NCBI RefSeq assembly: GCF_006438925.1
Contig: NZ_RCZA01000002.1
Coordinates: 571,067 to 635,066 of the forward strand
Origin: Pseudomonas mandelii
GTDB lineage: Bacteria > Pseudomonadota > Gammaproteobacteria > Pseudomonadales > Pseudomonadaceae
Length of the DNA: 64,000 nucleotides
Direction: 5' to 3'
Shown here: positions 24,473 through 33,611 of the stretch, one piece after another
Position numbering within the stretch: position 1 is the stretch's first letter
Layout: every line of letters starts with the position of its first letter
Notes under the pieces: generated by a model
What the model was told of the DNA's origin: nothing
Database searches by the model: none
Seen by the model: the letters and a program-made list of their open reading frames with translations, nothing else
Program-made: the position numbers and the translations under genes

Positions 24473-25923
24473 TGCGTTTGTCCGAGCTGAAAAACGCTGG
24501 CCGCAGCCCGCGCCTGCCGCTGAACATTCCACTGGCCGATGCCGCCGGCCCTGCTGAGCTGCAGTTGCTGAGTCTGTTGCGGGTATTGCCGGGGCAGCGT
24601 TATGTCGGTGCCGGCGTCTGGCGTGGGCGGCCGGTGCTGGCCAAGTTGTTGGTCGGCAGCAAGGCGGCGCGGCATTTCCAGCGTGAGCTGGACGGCGTGC
24701 GGTTGCTGGCGGCTCAAGGGTTGACCACGCCGTTGCTGCTGGCTGATGGCCTGAAGGACGGCGAGGGTGGTTGGCTGCTGTTTGATTTCCTTGAAGGCGC
24801 CGAAAGCCTTGGGGATGCCTGGAAACAGGTCGAGCACTTGCCGATGCTGGCGAATGAACAATCGGCGGTATTGGCCGATGCGCTGGGTGCGATTGGTCAA
24901 TTGCACCGCAAGGGCCTTTGGCAGGAAGACCTGCACCTGGACAACCTGCTGCGCCAGGGTGGTCGGCTGTATTTGATCGACGGTGCCGGAATCCGCACGG
25001 AGACGCCGGGCCAACCGCTCTCGCGGCAGAAAGTCCTGGAAAACCTCGGGGTGTTTTTCGCCCAGTTGCCCAAGTCGCTGGAGCCCTACACCGAAGAGTT
25101 GCTGGTGTATTACCTGCTGAGCAACGGCGAGCATGCCTTGCCGATGGAAGCGTTGCAGAAGCAGATCAGCAAGATGCGCGGCTGGCGCCTGAAGGACTTC
25201 CTGATCAAGGTCGGTCGCGAATGCACGCTGTTCAGTGTCCAGCGCGGAGCGTTCGGCTTGCGGGCGATTCGCCGCGAGGAAGAGGCGGCGATGCTGCCGG
25301 TGCTGGCGCAGGCCGATGCGCTGCTCGATCAGGGCCATCTGTACAAGACCGGCGGCGCGGCGAGCGTCGGCAAGGTCGAGGTGGCTGGTCGTACGCTGGT
25401 GATCAAGCGCTACAACATCAAAGGTTTTGCCCACTGGCTCAAACGCTTCTGGCGCCCGAGCCGTGCCTGGCACTCCTGGCGCGAAGGCAATCGCCTGGCG
25501 TTTCTCGGTATTGCCACGCCCAAACCGTTGGCGTTGCTGGAGAAGCGTTTTTTCTGGTTGCGCAGTCGGGCTTATCTGGTGACCGAGTATTTGCCGGGGC
25601 CGGACATCATCGAGCGGTTTGCACCTTATGTCGAAAGCGGTGAGGCTCCGGAAGCCGAATTGCTGGCGCTGGATCATTTGTTTGCCGAGCTGATTGGCGA
25701 GCGGATCAGTCACGGGGATTTCAAGGGGCATAATCTGTTCTGGCAGCACGATCGCTGGGCGCTGATTGATCTGGATTCGATGTGTCAGCATGCCTCGCTC
25801 AGCAGCTTCGCCCCGGCCTACGCGCGGGATCGGGCAAGGTTCATGCGTAACTGGCCTGAGAGCAGTGCGCTGTATCGGGTCATTGATCAGCGTCTTCCCA
25901 AAGATATCTCTAGCGCTGCCTGA
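24472..25923 (+). CDS. Tandem two-domain LPS kinase-like protein
   Basis: 483 residues, about twice the size of its kinase neighbours, and at the PA5006 position. The N-terminal lobe pair (about 30-200) ends in LHRKGLWQEDLHLDNLL and LYLIDGAGI. The C-terminal pair (about 290-465) has LVIKRYNIKGFAHWLKR, ISHGDFKGHNLF and ALIDLD. Both halves keep a catalytic Asp, so this looks like two kinase domains in one chain. Probably acts on LPS core at the cytoplasmic face; substrates unknown. Last gene of the coupled waaF-onward run; a REP doublet follows. Confidence 0.88.
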   Translation: MRLSELKNAGRSPRLPLNIPLADAAGPAELQLLSLLRVLPGQRYVGAGVWRGRPVLAKLLVGSKAARHFQRELDGVRLLAAQGLTTPLLLADGLKDGEGGWLLFDFLEGAESLGDAWKQVEHLPMLANEQSAVLADALGAIGQLHRKGLWQEDLHLDNLLRQGGRLYLIDGAGIRTETPGQPLSRQKVLENLGVFFAQLPKSLEPYTEELLVYYLLSNGEHALPMEALQKQISKMRGWRLKDFLIKVGRECTLFSVQRGAFGLRAIRREEEAAMLPVLAQADALLDQGHLYKTGGAASVGKVEVAGRTLVIKRYNIKGFAHWLKRFWRPSRAWHSWREGNRLAFLGIATPKPLALLEKRFFWLRSRAYLVTEYLPGPDIIERFAPYVESGEAPEAELLALDHLFAELIGERISHGDFKGHNLFWQHDRWALIDLDSMCQHASLSSFAPAYARDRARFMRNWPESSALYRVIDQRLPKDISSAA

Positions 25924-25925
25924 AT

Positions 25926-26009
25926 CCCCATCGCGAGCAGGCTCGCTCCCACACTGGATTTATGTCACGCCGAAGATCCCCTGTGGGAGCGAGCCTGCTC
26001 GCGATGGGG
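25926..26009. repeat. REP doublet, type B
   Basis: CCCCATCGCGAGCAGGCTCG (25926 on) is inverted at 25982-26009. It sits 3 bases after the kinase gene stop. Confidence 0.9.
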
Positions 26010-26135
26010 CCAGAACAGCCACTCGAGATTAAGGGACAGGTTTTTATGAAACGTCCTACATGATCTACAGAACCCGTGAACTGTGCCCTGAATAGCCGCG
26101 ATGCTAGTTTGCCTGACGTTCACGGAGGGCAGATT

Positions 26136-26471
26136 TTGACGATAAAAATGACGGTGTTACTGAGCACTTTTGCGCTGGTTTTATCAGGCTGCGGGACCGC
26201 CGTTACGGTGCTGCAGGATGACGAAGACGCGGCTCGTAGCCTTAGAAAGCAAAAGACCTACTGCCAGTCCATCCCGCGCATCTACAGCGGCCTGGCCTAC
26301 GACTTTTGCGTATTGAACGCAGCGCCTGATCCCACGGGTATTCTTTTGCCGTTCGTATTGGTGGATTTCACCCTGTCGGGTGTTTTCGATACCGTCCTCC
26401 TGCCCTATACGGTTTACCGCCAAGCTACCGACGGCAATCTCAGTATTTACTGGAGGTCAGGCCGCGGATAA
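26136..26471 (+). CDS. Small outer-membrane-type lipoprotein (YceK/YidQ-like)
   Basis: 111 residues from the TTG at 26136, chosen because GGAGG lies seven bases before it; the ATG at 26148 would be 19 bases away. The N-terminus MTIKMTVLLSTFALVLSGCG is a lipoprotein signal with lipobox LSGC. The body carries YSGLAYDFCVLNAAP, a hydrophobic LLPFVLVDFTLSGVFDTVLLPYTVYRQ and conserved Asp/Tyr residues. This is the pattern of the YceK/YidQ lipoprotein family, whose function is unknown. An 8-bp inverted repeat reaches into its ribosome binding site. Confidence 0.75.
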   Translation: MTIKMTVLLSTFALVLSGCGTAVTVLQDDEDAARSLRKQKTYCQSIPRIYSGLAYDFCVLNAAPDPTGILLPFVLVDFTLSGVFDTVLLPYTVYRQATDGNLSIYWRSGRG

Positions 26472-26523
26472 GCAGTGCCGCCTGCTTTCGCCCGGATCAT
26501 CTTTACGGGGGTAATATGCGCTG

Positions 26524-26644
26524 GGTCATTCCCGCCATGTTTACGCTATAATCCCGCCCTTTAGCTGCCACTCGCCCTTTGCGAGGGCACATTAATCTTT
26601 GAGGCGCCTTGCGCCTGCATGCAGACTAAAGAGGCTAGACCCCT
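26524..26644 (+). promoter_or_regulatory. Promoter and hairpin leader of the carbamoyltransferase gene
   Basis: A perfect TATAAT lies at 26547-26552; the -35 region near 26524-26529 (GGTCAT) is weak. The ~85-base leader holds two hairpins: CTCGC/GCGAG (26571-26585) and AGGCGC/GCGCCT (26602-26616). GAGG at 26631-26634 is 10 bases before the GTG start. Confidence 0.6.
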
Positions 26645-28402
26645 GTGGCATTGACGATTCTTGGCCTGTCCGGCGCCCTTAGCCATGATCCTTCCGCAGC
26701 TTTGTACATCGACGGCAAGCTGGTCGCGGCGGCTGAGGAAGAGCGCTTTGTGCGCGATAAACATGCAAAGAACCGCATGCCTTACGAGTCGGCGAAGTTT
26801 TGCCTCGAACAGGCTGGCATCAAGCCGTCCGACGTTGATGTGGTAGCGATTCCGTTCGCGCCGATCAGCCTGTTCGGCAAGGCTCGCTGGCATTACGCCA
26901 AGCGTTACTGGTACGCCCCGGACCGCGCGCTCGACGCGATCCTGATGGGTAACCGTCGCTACAAGCGCTATCGCAACAAGATTGTCTGGTGCCTCGAGCA
27001 ATTGGGTTTCGATCCGAAGAAAATCAAGATCGAGCCGGTCGAGCATCACCTGGCTCACGCCTCCAGCGCTTACCACTGCTCCGGTTTCAAAGAGAAAACC
27101 GCGATCCTGGGGATCGACGGCAAGGGTGAGTACGCCACGACCTTTTTCGGTTACGGCGAAAACGGCAAGATCCACAAGATCAAGGAATTCTTCGATCCGG
27201 ACTCCCTCGGCGGCCTGTACGGCGCGATCACCGAGTTCCTCGGTTTCGAGATGCTCGACGGTGAGTTCAAGGTCATGGGCATGGCGCCGTATGGCGATGC
27301 CAGCAAATACGATTTCTCGCGCCTGGCTTCGTTCGAGAACGGCGAGCTGGTGATCAACACCGACTACGCCAACGTCATCGGCCTGCGTCGTTATAAAGAG
27401 AAGGGCAAAGGTTTCTACTTCTCGCCGAAGCTGATCGAGTGGCTGGGTCCCAAGCGCGAAGGCGACATCGCCGACGAGCCGTACATCCATTACGCCGCGA
27501 GCATGCAAGCGCTGTTCGAAAAAATCTCGCTGCAGATGATCGACCACTACCTGGGCGACGTGCTCAAGGAAACCGGCAAGCTGGCCTTCGCCGGTGGCTG
27601 TGCGTTGAACGTCAAGCTGAACCAGAAAATCATCGCCCGCGATGACGTTAAAGAACTGTTCGTGCAGCCTGCGTCCGGCGATGCCGGCACCGCGGTCGGC
27701 GCGGCGGCCTATGTGTCCCACGCCCGTGGTGTGCCGGTCGAGAAGATGGAACACGTCTACCTTGGCCCGTCGTACACCAACGAAGACGTCCTCGCTGCAT
27801 GCGCCCGTCACCCGAGCAAGCCGGTATGGCGCAAGCTTGAGAACATGCCGGAAAACATCGCCAAGATCATGGTCGATGGCAACCCGGTCGCCTGGTTCCA
27901 GGGCCGCATGGAATTCGGTCCGCGCGCCTTGGGCGGTCGTTCGATCATTGGTTGCCCGAGTGCGACTGGCGTGGCTGACCGCATCAACCACCAGATCAAG
28001 TTCCGCGAGCGCTGGAGGCCTTTCTGCCCGTCGATGCTCGACACCGTTGCACCGCAGATGATCAAGGTCGATCACCCGGCGCCGTTCATGACCTTCACCT
28101 TTGAAGTGGCGGAAGAATGGAAGACCCGCGTGCCGGAAGTCGTCCACGAAGACGGTACGTCCCGGGCCCAGGTGCTCAAGCGCGAATACAACCCGCGCTA
28201 CTACGACATGATGAAGGCGCTGGAAGTGCTGACCGGTAACGGCGTGTCGCTGAACACCTCGCTCAACCGTCGTGGCGAACCGATGATCTGCTCGCCGACG
28301 GATGCCCTGAACATGTTCTTCGGTTCCGATCTACAGTATCTGATCATGGAAGACATCCTGGTGGTCAAAGAGGGCGCGGACGCATATGACACGCTCGGCT
28401 GA
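26645..28402 (+). CDS. LPS core carbamoyltransferase (NodU/CmcH family)
   Basis: 585 residues starting with GTG. Family signatures: N-terminal ILGLSGALSHDPSAALYIDG with the early His, AAAEEERFVRDKHAKN, VEHHLAHASSAYHCSGF (metal-binding histidines), GKLAFAGGCALNVKLN and FGPRALGGRSI. These enzymes move a carbamoyl group from carbamoyl phosphate to a sugar hydroxyl. In Pseudomonas the PA5005-type enzyme carbamoylates heptose II of the core. The next gene starts inside its last 17 bases. The promoter just upstream makes it the head of the second LPS operon. Confidence 0.92.
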   Translation: MALTILGLSGALSHDPSAALYIDGKLVAAAEEERFVRDKHAKNRMPYESAKFCLEQAGIKPSDVDVVAIPFAPISLFGKARWHYAKRYWYAPDRALDAILMGNRRYKRYRNKIVWCLEQLGFDPKKIKIEPVEHHLAHASSAYHCSGFKEKTAILGIDGKGEYATTFFGYGENGKIHKIKEFFDPDSLGGLYGAITEFLGFEMLDGEFKVMGMAPYGDASKYDFSRLASFENGELVINTDYANVIGLRRYKEKGKGFYFSPKLIEWLGPKREGDIADEPYIHYAASMQALFEKISLQMIDHYLGDVLKETGKLAFAGGCALNVKLNQKIIARDDVKELFVQPASGDAGTAVGAAAYVSHARGVPVEKMEHVYLGPSYTNEDVLAACARHPSKPVWRKLENMPENIAKIMVDGNPVAWFQGRMEFGPRALGGRSIIGCPSATGVADRINHQIKFRERWRPFCPSMLDTVAPQMIKVDHPAPFMTFTFEVAEEWKTRVPEVVHEDGTSRAQVLKREYNPRYYDMMKALEVLTGNGVSLNTSLNRRGEPMICSPTDALNMFFGSDLQYLIMEDILVVKEGADAYDTLG

Positions 28403-29516
28403 ACGCCATGTGCTGCAGTTCTGTCACGGCTATGACGGGCCGTTTCTGGACTGCGCCCGGCAGTACGCCAGCCTGTTCGCGGGGACCGGTTATCGAGTGA
28501 CCACGGTGTTTCTGACCGGGGCTGCCGATGCCGAAGTCGCCGCGGGCTGTGCTTCCGATGAAGTGCTATTCATGGAATACAGCTCCAAGGCCATTCGTGG
28601 CCTGAAGCTGGGCGCCATCGGCGATCTGCGCAAGATCGCCGCCTCGCGCAATTTCAGTTTTTGCATCGCTCACCGTTTCAAACCTATTTATATCGCCTTG
28701 CTCGGCACGTCGTTGCCGGTGATTGGCGTGCATCACGCGTTTGACGATTACAAACGCGGCACGCGCAAACTCTTCGCGAATATTTTCCGCAAGCGCCTGA
28801 GCCTGCTCGGGGTTTCCGATGCCGTGCGCGACGACATGCGTCATTGCCTGCCGAAGTGGCCGGCGGCGCGGATTCAGACGCTCTATAACCGTATCGATGT
28901 GCAGACCTTGCAGGACAGCCAGGTATCAGTTCGCGAGGCCAGGGAAACCCTCGGCCTGGCGCCGGACGCCTGGGTTGTCGGCAACGTCGGGCGGCTGCAT
29001 CCGGACAAGGATCAAACCACGCTGCTGCACGGTTTTGCTGCGGCGTTGTCGGGTTTGCCGGCCAGCAGTCAATTGGTGATTCTCGGTGCCGGTCGACTGG
29101 AACAGGACCTCAAGGCCCTGGCCCGTGAGTTGGGTATCGGCGACCGCGTGCTGTTCCTCGGTCAGGTGCCTGAAGCCCGACGTTATTTCCGTGCCTTCGA
29201 TGTGTTTGCGCTGAGTTCCGACCACGAACCGTTCGGCATGGTGCTGCTGGAGGCCATGGCTGCCGGCGTGCCGTTGCTTGCCACGGCGTGTGGCGGGGCG
29301 AAGGAAGTGGTCGAGGGCGTCGGTATTCTGTTCCCGCTGGGCGATGCCGAACACTTGGCTCAAGGGCTGCAACATCTGGCCGCGATGGACGAGCAACAAC
29401 GTCACCAGTGTGCCGAGTTGATGCTCGATCGTTTGCGTGAGCGCTTCTCCGACCTCGCGGTGCGCGATGCTTTCTGGCGTTTGCCGCACGTTACCGAACT
29501 GGCGCCGAGGGGCTGA
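28386..29516 (+). CDS. wapH: LPS core glycosyltransferase (GT4), WapH-like
   Basis: 376 residues. GT-B fold: a C-terminal LGQVPEARRYFRAFDVFALS and the donor-binding HEPFGMVLLEAMAAGVPLLAT, with WVVGNVGRLHPDKDQTTLL. It probably adds an outer-core sugar. It starts within the carbamoyltransferase gene (17-base overlap) and its TGA overlaps the next ATG. The wapH name rests on gene order (PA5004); the GT4 assignment is firm. Confidence 0.88.
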   Translation: MTRSAERHVLQFCHGYDGPFLDCARQYASLFAGTGYRVTTVFLTGAADAEVAAGCASDEVLFMEYSSKAIRGLKLGAIGDLRKIAASRNFSFCIAHRFKPIYIALLGTSLPVIGVHHAFDDYKRGTRKLFANIFRKRLSLLGVSDAVRDDMRHCLPKWPAARIQTLYNRIDVQTLQDSQVSVREARETLGLAPDAWVVGNVGRLHPDKDQTTLLHGFAAALSGLPASSQLVILGAGRLEQDLKALARELGIGDRVLFLGQVPEARRYFRAFDVFALSSDHEPFGMVLLEAMAAGVPLLATACGGAKEVVEGVGILFPLGDAEHLAQGLQHLAAMDEQQRHQCAELMLDRLRERFSDLAVRDAFWRLPHVTELAPRG

Positions 29517-30412
29517 TGCTCAATCGATTTCAAGGCTGGCGCGAACGTGGCTGGGCGGTAGTCGACGCCTCGACATATGCCGAGGCCTGGCAACGTTATG
29601 GCGGCAGCGTCGCCACTCATCCCATGGTGGTCGAGCGACTGGCGCAGTTGGCTGACATTCCTGTGCGCTACCTGGCCTGGGAGCAAAACGGTGAAGTCAA
29701 AGCCGCGATCCCGACCTGGGGACGCGACCTCGCCTTGTCCAAGGATGTGCTCAAGCGCTGCGGTAAAAAAGGTCTGTTCGACCTCGGTAACGCCGAGTTC
29801 ATCCTGCCGGCCGCTGCCGATGCACAAGCGCCGCTGCGTCATCGTGGACGCTATCTGTCGGCGCTGAATGAAGGCCGCTTCACCGGCATCAAGTTGCAGG
29901 CTGAACAGCTGGCGATGGCCCGCACGCCCGAAGAACTGTCGAAGAAGTTTCGCTACAACCAGCGCCGTGAATTGCGATTGCTGGAGGAAGCGGGCGGAGT
30001 GGTCCGGCCGGTCGCGGAGTTTTCCAGCAGTGAACTGGCGGCGATCTATTGCGACCTGTTCCAGCGTCGCTGGGGCTTCCCGGCGACGGGGGCCGAGCGC
30101 ATGGCTGAGGTCATCGAGTTGCTGCGTGATTTGCTGATCGGCTCGGTGATTTTCCTCAACGATGCGCCAATAGCGATTCAACTGGTCTACCGTGTCGAGA
30201 CACCGCAGTGGATCAGCGTCGAGTACATCAATGGCGGCGTCGATCCCGAAACCCGCGAATTCAGCCCGGGCAGCGTGCTGAGCTTTCTCAATACGCAAAG
30301 CGCCTGGGAGCATGCCCGGGCGTTGGACAAACCCTTGCGCTTTTCTTTCGGCCGCGCCGACCGTGAATACAAGGATCGCTGGTGCAATCCTGTGCCGGTG
30401 TTCACCGTATGA
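29516..30412 (+). CDS. mig-14: Mig-14-like protein (antimicrobial peptide resistance)
   Basis: 298 residues, cytoplasmic or inner-membrane associated. It matches the Mig-14 family by size, by EELSKKFRYNQRRELRLLEE (a GNAT/FemAB-like acyltransferase core), LFQRRWGFPATGAERM and the C-terminal LRFSFGRADREYKDRWC. In Salmonella and Pseudomonas Mig-14 gives resistance to cationic peptides; the chemistry is not established. Position equals PA5003, inside the LPS operon, with overlaps on both sides. Confidence 0.88.
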   Translation: MLNRFQGWRERGWAVVDASTYAEAWQRYGGSVATHPMVVERLAQLADIPVRYLAWEQNGEVKAAIPTWGRDLALSKDVLKRCGKKGLFDLGNAEFILPAAADAQAPLRHRGRYLSALNEGRFTGIKLQAEQLAMARTPEELSKKFRYNQRRELRLLEEAGGVVRPVAEFSSSELAAIYCDLFQRRWGFPATGAERMAEVIELLRDLLIGSVIFLNDAPIAIQLVYRVETPQWISVEYINGGVDPETREFSPGSVLSFLNTQSAWEHARALDKPLRFSFGRADREYKDRWCNPVPVFTV

Positions 30413-31851
30413 GCCAGCCCATGAACCGCAAACAGCAATTGCTCAAGCGCCATCGGCGCAACAAACGCATCGGTCTGCTCATCGCGCTGGTGCTATTGAT
30501 TGCCATGGGTGTGCTGGTGACCTGGTGGCTGCCGCTGGTGCTCGCGGTTCTGGGCTGGATTGCTCACGAGGCATGGTTTGCCGACCATTTGTTTTACTCG
30601 CCCAAAGACGATTATCAGTACAGCTTTCCACCGTACACCCAGCAGCCCAAGGTTCACCTTGACGGTGAGCGTTTGCGCCTGGACGACGGTGTCATGCTGG
30701 TCGACGACGCCACTCTGGTCTTGGCGCTGCGGATAAAAAGCACTTGGCTGGGACGCTTTATCGATCCCGTGGTCGAGTTGTCGGGGGGGGATAACCCGGA
30801 CCGACAAACTTTCGAGCGTGGTGTGAACGGCCTGCGTTACCTCAACCTCAGTGGTCAGGCGCACGTTCTGTCGCAAGGTGAGTTACGACTGCGCGGGCGT
30901 TTCTGCCGACTGCTGGGTGAGCCGGTGCTCAGGGTGTTCGAGCATCCGGATTACAGCCGTCAACGGGTGATGGTGATCGCGCCCCACGCCGACGATGCCG
31001 AGTTGGCCGCATTCGGTTTGTACAGCAGCGCCAGTCAAAGCTGGATCGTGACCCTGACCGCCGGTGAAATAGAGGCCGGGCACTATCAGCAAATGGGGCT
31101 CAATGGTGTCGAAGCGTCTCGGCTGAAAGGCTCACTTCGTGCCTGGGACAGTCTCAGCGTGCCGTTGTGGGGCGGCGTACCTCAGGAACGCTGCATTCAG
31201 TTGGGCTATTTCTGCCTGCAATTGCCCGCTATGCAAAGCACACCGACCGAGGCCGTGGTGTCCCATGAGGCACAACTGGGTGATACCCGATATTTTCGAC
31301 GGTTCAATCCGTTTACCCTGGGCAGTGACGTCGATGGCATACCGTCCTGGAACAATCTGCTGGCCGACCTGAGTGAGTTGATCGAGCGCATCCAGCCTCA
31401 GGTCATCGTTTTGCCACATCCGCGTTTCGACCCGCACCCAGACCATCTATGCTCACAGCAGGCGGTGATGCAGGCACTCAACGGTACAGCCTGGCAGCCC
31501 GAAACCTTATTGCATTACGCCAATCATCTACACGACAACGATCGCTGGCCAATGGGTGATGCCGGTACCGGTGTAACACTGCCGCCACAGATCAATAATC
31601 ATGAACCGTTGCGTCCTTGGGCGCTTTGTCTGTCGGCCGAAAAACAGTGGCACAAGGCTATGTCGTTGGGCATGATGCACGACCTTCAGCCCCGACTTCC
31701 CCTCAAGCGTCTACTTCGCCGGGCGATACAACGTTGCCTGGCGGCCCGACACTGGCCGGCTTTCGGCGAAAACGAGTTCTTCCGTAAAGCAGTGCGACGC
31801 CACGAATTATTCTGGGTCCAAGAGCTGTCTGGAAAGAGAGAGACCAATTGA
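30409..31851 (+). CDS. dnpA: PIG-L family de-N-acetylase (DnpA-like)
   Basis: 480 residues from the ATG at 30409, which overlaps the mig-14 stop as ATGA. A basic N-terminus is followed by two membrane segments (about 25-60). The LmbE/PIG-L motif VIAPHADDAELAAFG and the later HPRFDPHPDHLC supply the zinc ligands. By homology to PA5002 (DnpA) it deacetylates a sugar of LPS; DnpA affects fluoroquinolone tolerance (persistence) in P. aeruginosa. Exact substrate is inferred. Confidence 0.88.
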   Translation: MSQPMNRKQQLLKRHRRNKRIGLLIALVLLIAMGVLVTWWLPLVLAVLGWIAHEAWFADHLFYSPKDDYQYSFPPYTQQPKVHLDGERLRLDDGVMLVDDATLVLALRIKSTWLGRFIDPVVELSGGDNPDRQTFERGVNGLRYLNLSGQAHVLSQGELRLRGRFCRLLGEPVLRVFEHPDYSRQRVMVIAPHADDAELAAFGLYSSASQSWIVTLTAGEIEAGHYQQMGLNGVEASRLKGSLRAWDSLSVPLWGGVPQERCIQLGYFCLQLPAMQSTPTEAVVSHEAQLGDTRYFRRFNPFTLGSDVDGIPSWNNLLADLSELIERIQPQVIVLPHPRFDPHPDHLCSQQAVMQALNGTAWQPETLLHYANHLHDNDRWPMGDAGTGVTLPPQINNHEPLRPWALCLSAEKQWHKAMSLGMMHDLQPRLPLKRLLRRAIQRCLAARHWPAFGENEFFRKAVRRHELFWVQELSGKRETN

Positions 31852-32804
31852 AAGTTCTGTTTCTGGTACAGAAAGAGCAGCGAGCGATCCTCGATCGACT
31901 GTATGACGGTATCGCCGAGCACTGCGACTGCGACAAGCGCGAGCTGACCAGCGCGGAGCAGGACGACTTGCGTGGATACTTTCGCAAGCATGTCGATGTG
32001 ACCCGCTACGACCGCATTGTTTTTTTCCTGCGCTTCAAAAAAGAAATCAGACAGGTGAGGTTCATACAAACCCTGCCCAATCTGGTTATTCTGGAACACG
32101 ATGCGTACCAGAACTACATCCCGTGCAAGTACACCGGCAAGTTCAGCGCCCATTACCGCAAGCTGCCTTGGGCGCGGGTGATCAGCTCGGGCTTCATGGT
32201 CAGCCAGCGCTTGCGTGAGGAAGGGTTTGACGCGCATTTCGTGCCCAAGGGCTACGATCAGGCGCTGTTGCAAAACTGCCAGCGTGAACGTGATATCGAG
32301 CTGGGTTTCGTCGGCAGTCTCAATAGCGTGGCGTATGCCGGACGCAAGGCTATGCTCGAGTCCGTGGCCGACGTGGAAAACCTGCTGATCACCCGCACCA
32401 AGTCGGGTGAGGAATACTGCGAGACGTTGAGCCGGATCCGTTACTTCGTGAGTGCCGACGTTGGCATGGGCGAATACATGATCAAGAATTTCGAGGCCAT
32501 GGCCTGTGGTTGTGTGCTGTTTGCTTACGATCAAGGGGAAGCAGAGAATCGCGCGCTGGGGTTTGTCGATATGCACAACATCGTGCTCTATCGAACCCGC
32601 GACGAACTCAGGGGAAAACTGGCGGTGTTGCGCGAGTCCCCACAGCTGACCGAGACCATTTCATTGGCCGGTCAGGCGTTGGTAGAGCAGCGTTACACGT
32701 TCCAAGCTGTCGGACATGCGATTGTCGAGGCCCTGCGTGCGCCGCTGCGCGAGCATGTCCCGCTGGGCTGGAAAGAAAAATTACGCATGTCGCTGGGGCT
32801 TTGA
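31848..32804 (+). CDS. ssg: Cell-surface polysaccharide glycosyltransferase, Ssg-like
   Basis: 318 residues, start TTG 31848 overlapping the dnpA stop (TTGA), with GGAAAGAGAG upstream. GT-B type C-terminal half: IKNFEAMACGCVLFAYDQGE and ELGFVGSLNSVAYAGRK. The position matches PA5001 (Ssg), needed for normal LPS/exopolysaccharide and motility in Pseudomonas. The acceptor is unknown. Confidence 0.82.
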   Translation: MKVLFLVQKEQRAILDRLYDGIAEHCDCDKRELTSAEQDDLRGYFRKHVDVTRYDRIVFFLRFKKEIRQVRFIQTLPNLVILEHDAYQNYIPCKYTGKFSAHYRKLPWARVISSGFMVSQRLREEGFDAHFVPKGYDQALLQNCQRERDIELGFVGSLNSVAYAGRKAMLESVADVENLLITRTKSGEEYCETLSRIRYFVSADVGMGEYMIKNFEAMACGCVLFAYDQGEAENRALGFVDMHNIVLYRTRDELRGKLAVLRESPQLTETISLAGQALVEQRYTFQAVGHAIVEALRAPLREHVPLGWKEKLRMSLGL

Positions 32805-32843
32805 GGCCGGGTGATTAAACAACCAATGGTGCGGTGTAAATAA

Positions 32844-33611
32844 ATGGTGTTCAGCGAGACTAGCGACATTTCGGTAGTAATCACTAGTTGCGGTCGCTTC
32901 GATCTGTTGAAGCGTACCCTCGAGACGTTCGACCGGTTCAACACAGCTCCCATCCGTAAAGTGTTCATTACAGAGGACTCCGGCGACAGCGCCGTAGAGG
33001 CCTGTATTCCTGAACACTGGAGGGCGCATACCCAGTTCTTCATCAACAAGCCGCGCCTGGGGCAGTTGCAATCCATCGATGCCGCTTATGCTCAGGTGCA
33101 GACATCGTGGATTTTTCACTGTGAAGACGATTGGGACTTCTACCGCGAAGGGTTCATCGAAGAGTCCCAATGCCTGCTGGAGGAAGATCCGCAGGCACTG
33201 CAGGTGTGGCTGCGCAGCTTCAATCATGACTTGATGGTTCACAGTCCTTACGTGTTCCTGAACGAGCGCAAAGTCAGCCATGGCATTCCTTTCTACGTAC
33301 TGGGCTCGCAAAAAGCCGAGTGGCAAGGTTTTTCCTTTAATCCAGGGCTGCGCCGTCGCGCGGATTACTTGACGCATGCACCGTATTCCGCATTCTCCGG
33401 CGAAAAAGAGTTGTCGCGTCGGTATGCTGGCGAAAACCGCTATGCGTTGATTCTGGAAAACGACGCGGTATTGCACACCGGTTTCGGTGAGCATGTGGTA
33501 GTTCCCAAGGAGCGGGTGAACAAACTACGGCGTAAACGTCTTGAACGGCTGAAGCTGATGGCCGCTCTTATCTCGGGTCTTGCAATAGGTTGGGTGTTAC
33601 ATGGAATTTAG
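32844..33611 (+). CDS. wapR: GT2-like core glycosyltransferase (WapR position)
   Basis: 255 residues. GT-A fold features: SVVITSCGRFDLLKRTLETF at the N-terminus, the DxD-like HCEDDWDF and the acceptor-side region SHGIPFYVLGSQKAEW. By synteny with PA5000 it would be the rhamnosyltransferase that makes the O-antigen-acceptor core; the donor sugar is inferred. The last ~20 residues (LMAALISGLAIGWVLHGI) form a hydrophobic helix, unusual for this family. Its end overlaps the longest waaL frame by 11 bases. Confidence 0.8.
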   Translation: MVFSETSDISVVITSCGRFDLLKRTLETFDRFNTAPIRKVFITEDSGDSAVEACIPEHWRAHTQFFINKPRLGQLQSIDAAYAQVQTSWIFHCEDDWDFYREGFIEESQCLLEEDPQALQVWLRSFNHDLMVHSPYVFLNERKVSHGIPFYVLGSQKAEWQGFSFNPGLRRRADYLTHAPYSAFSGEKELSRRYAGENRYALILENDAVLHTGFGEHVVVPKERVNKLRRKRLERLKLMAALISGLAIGWVLHGI

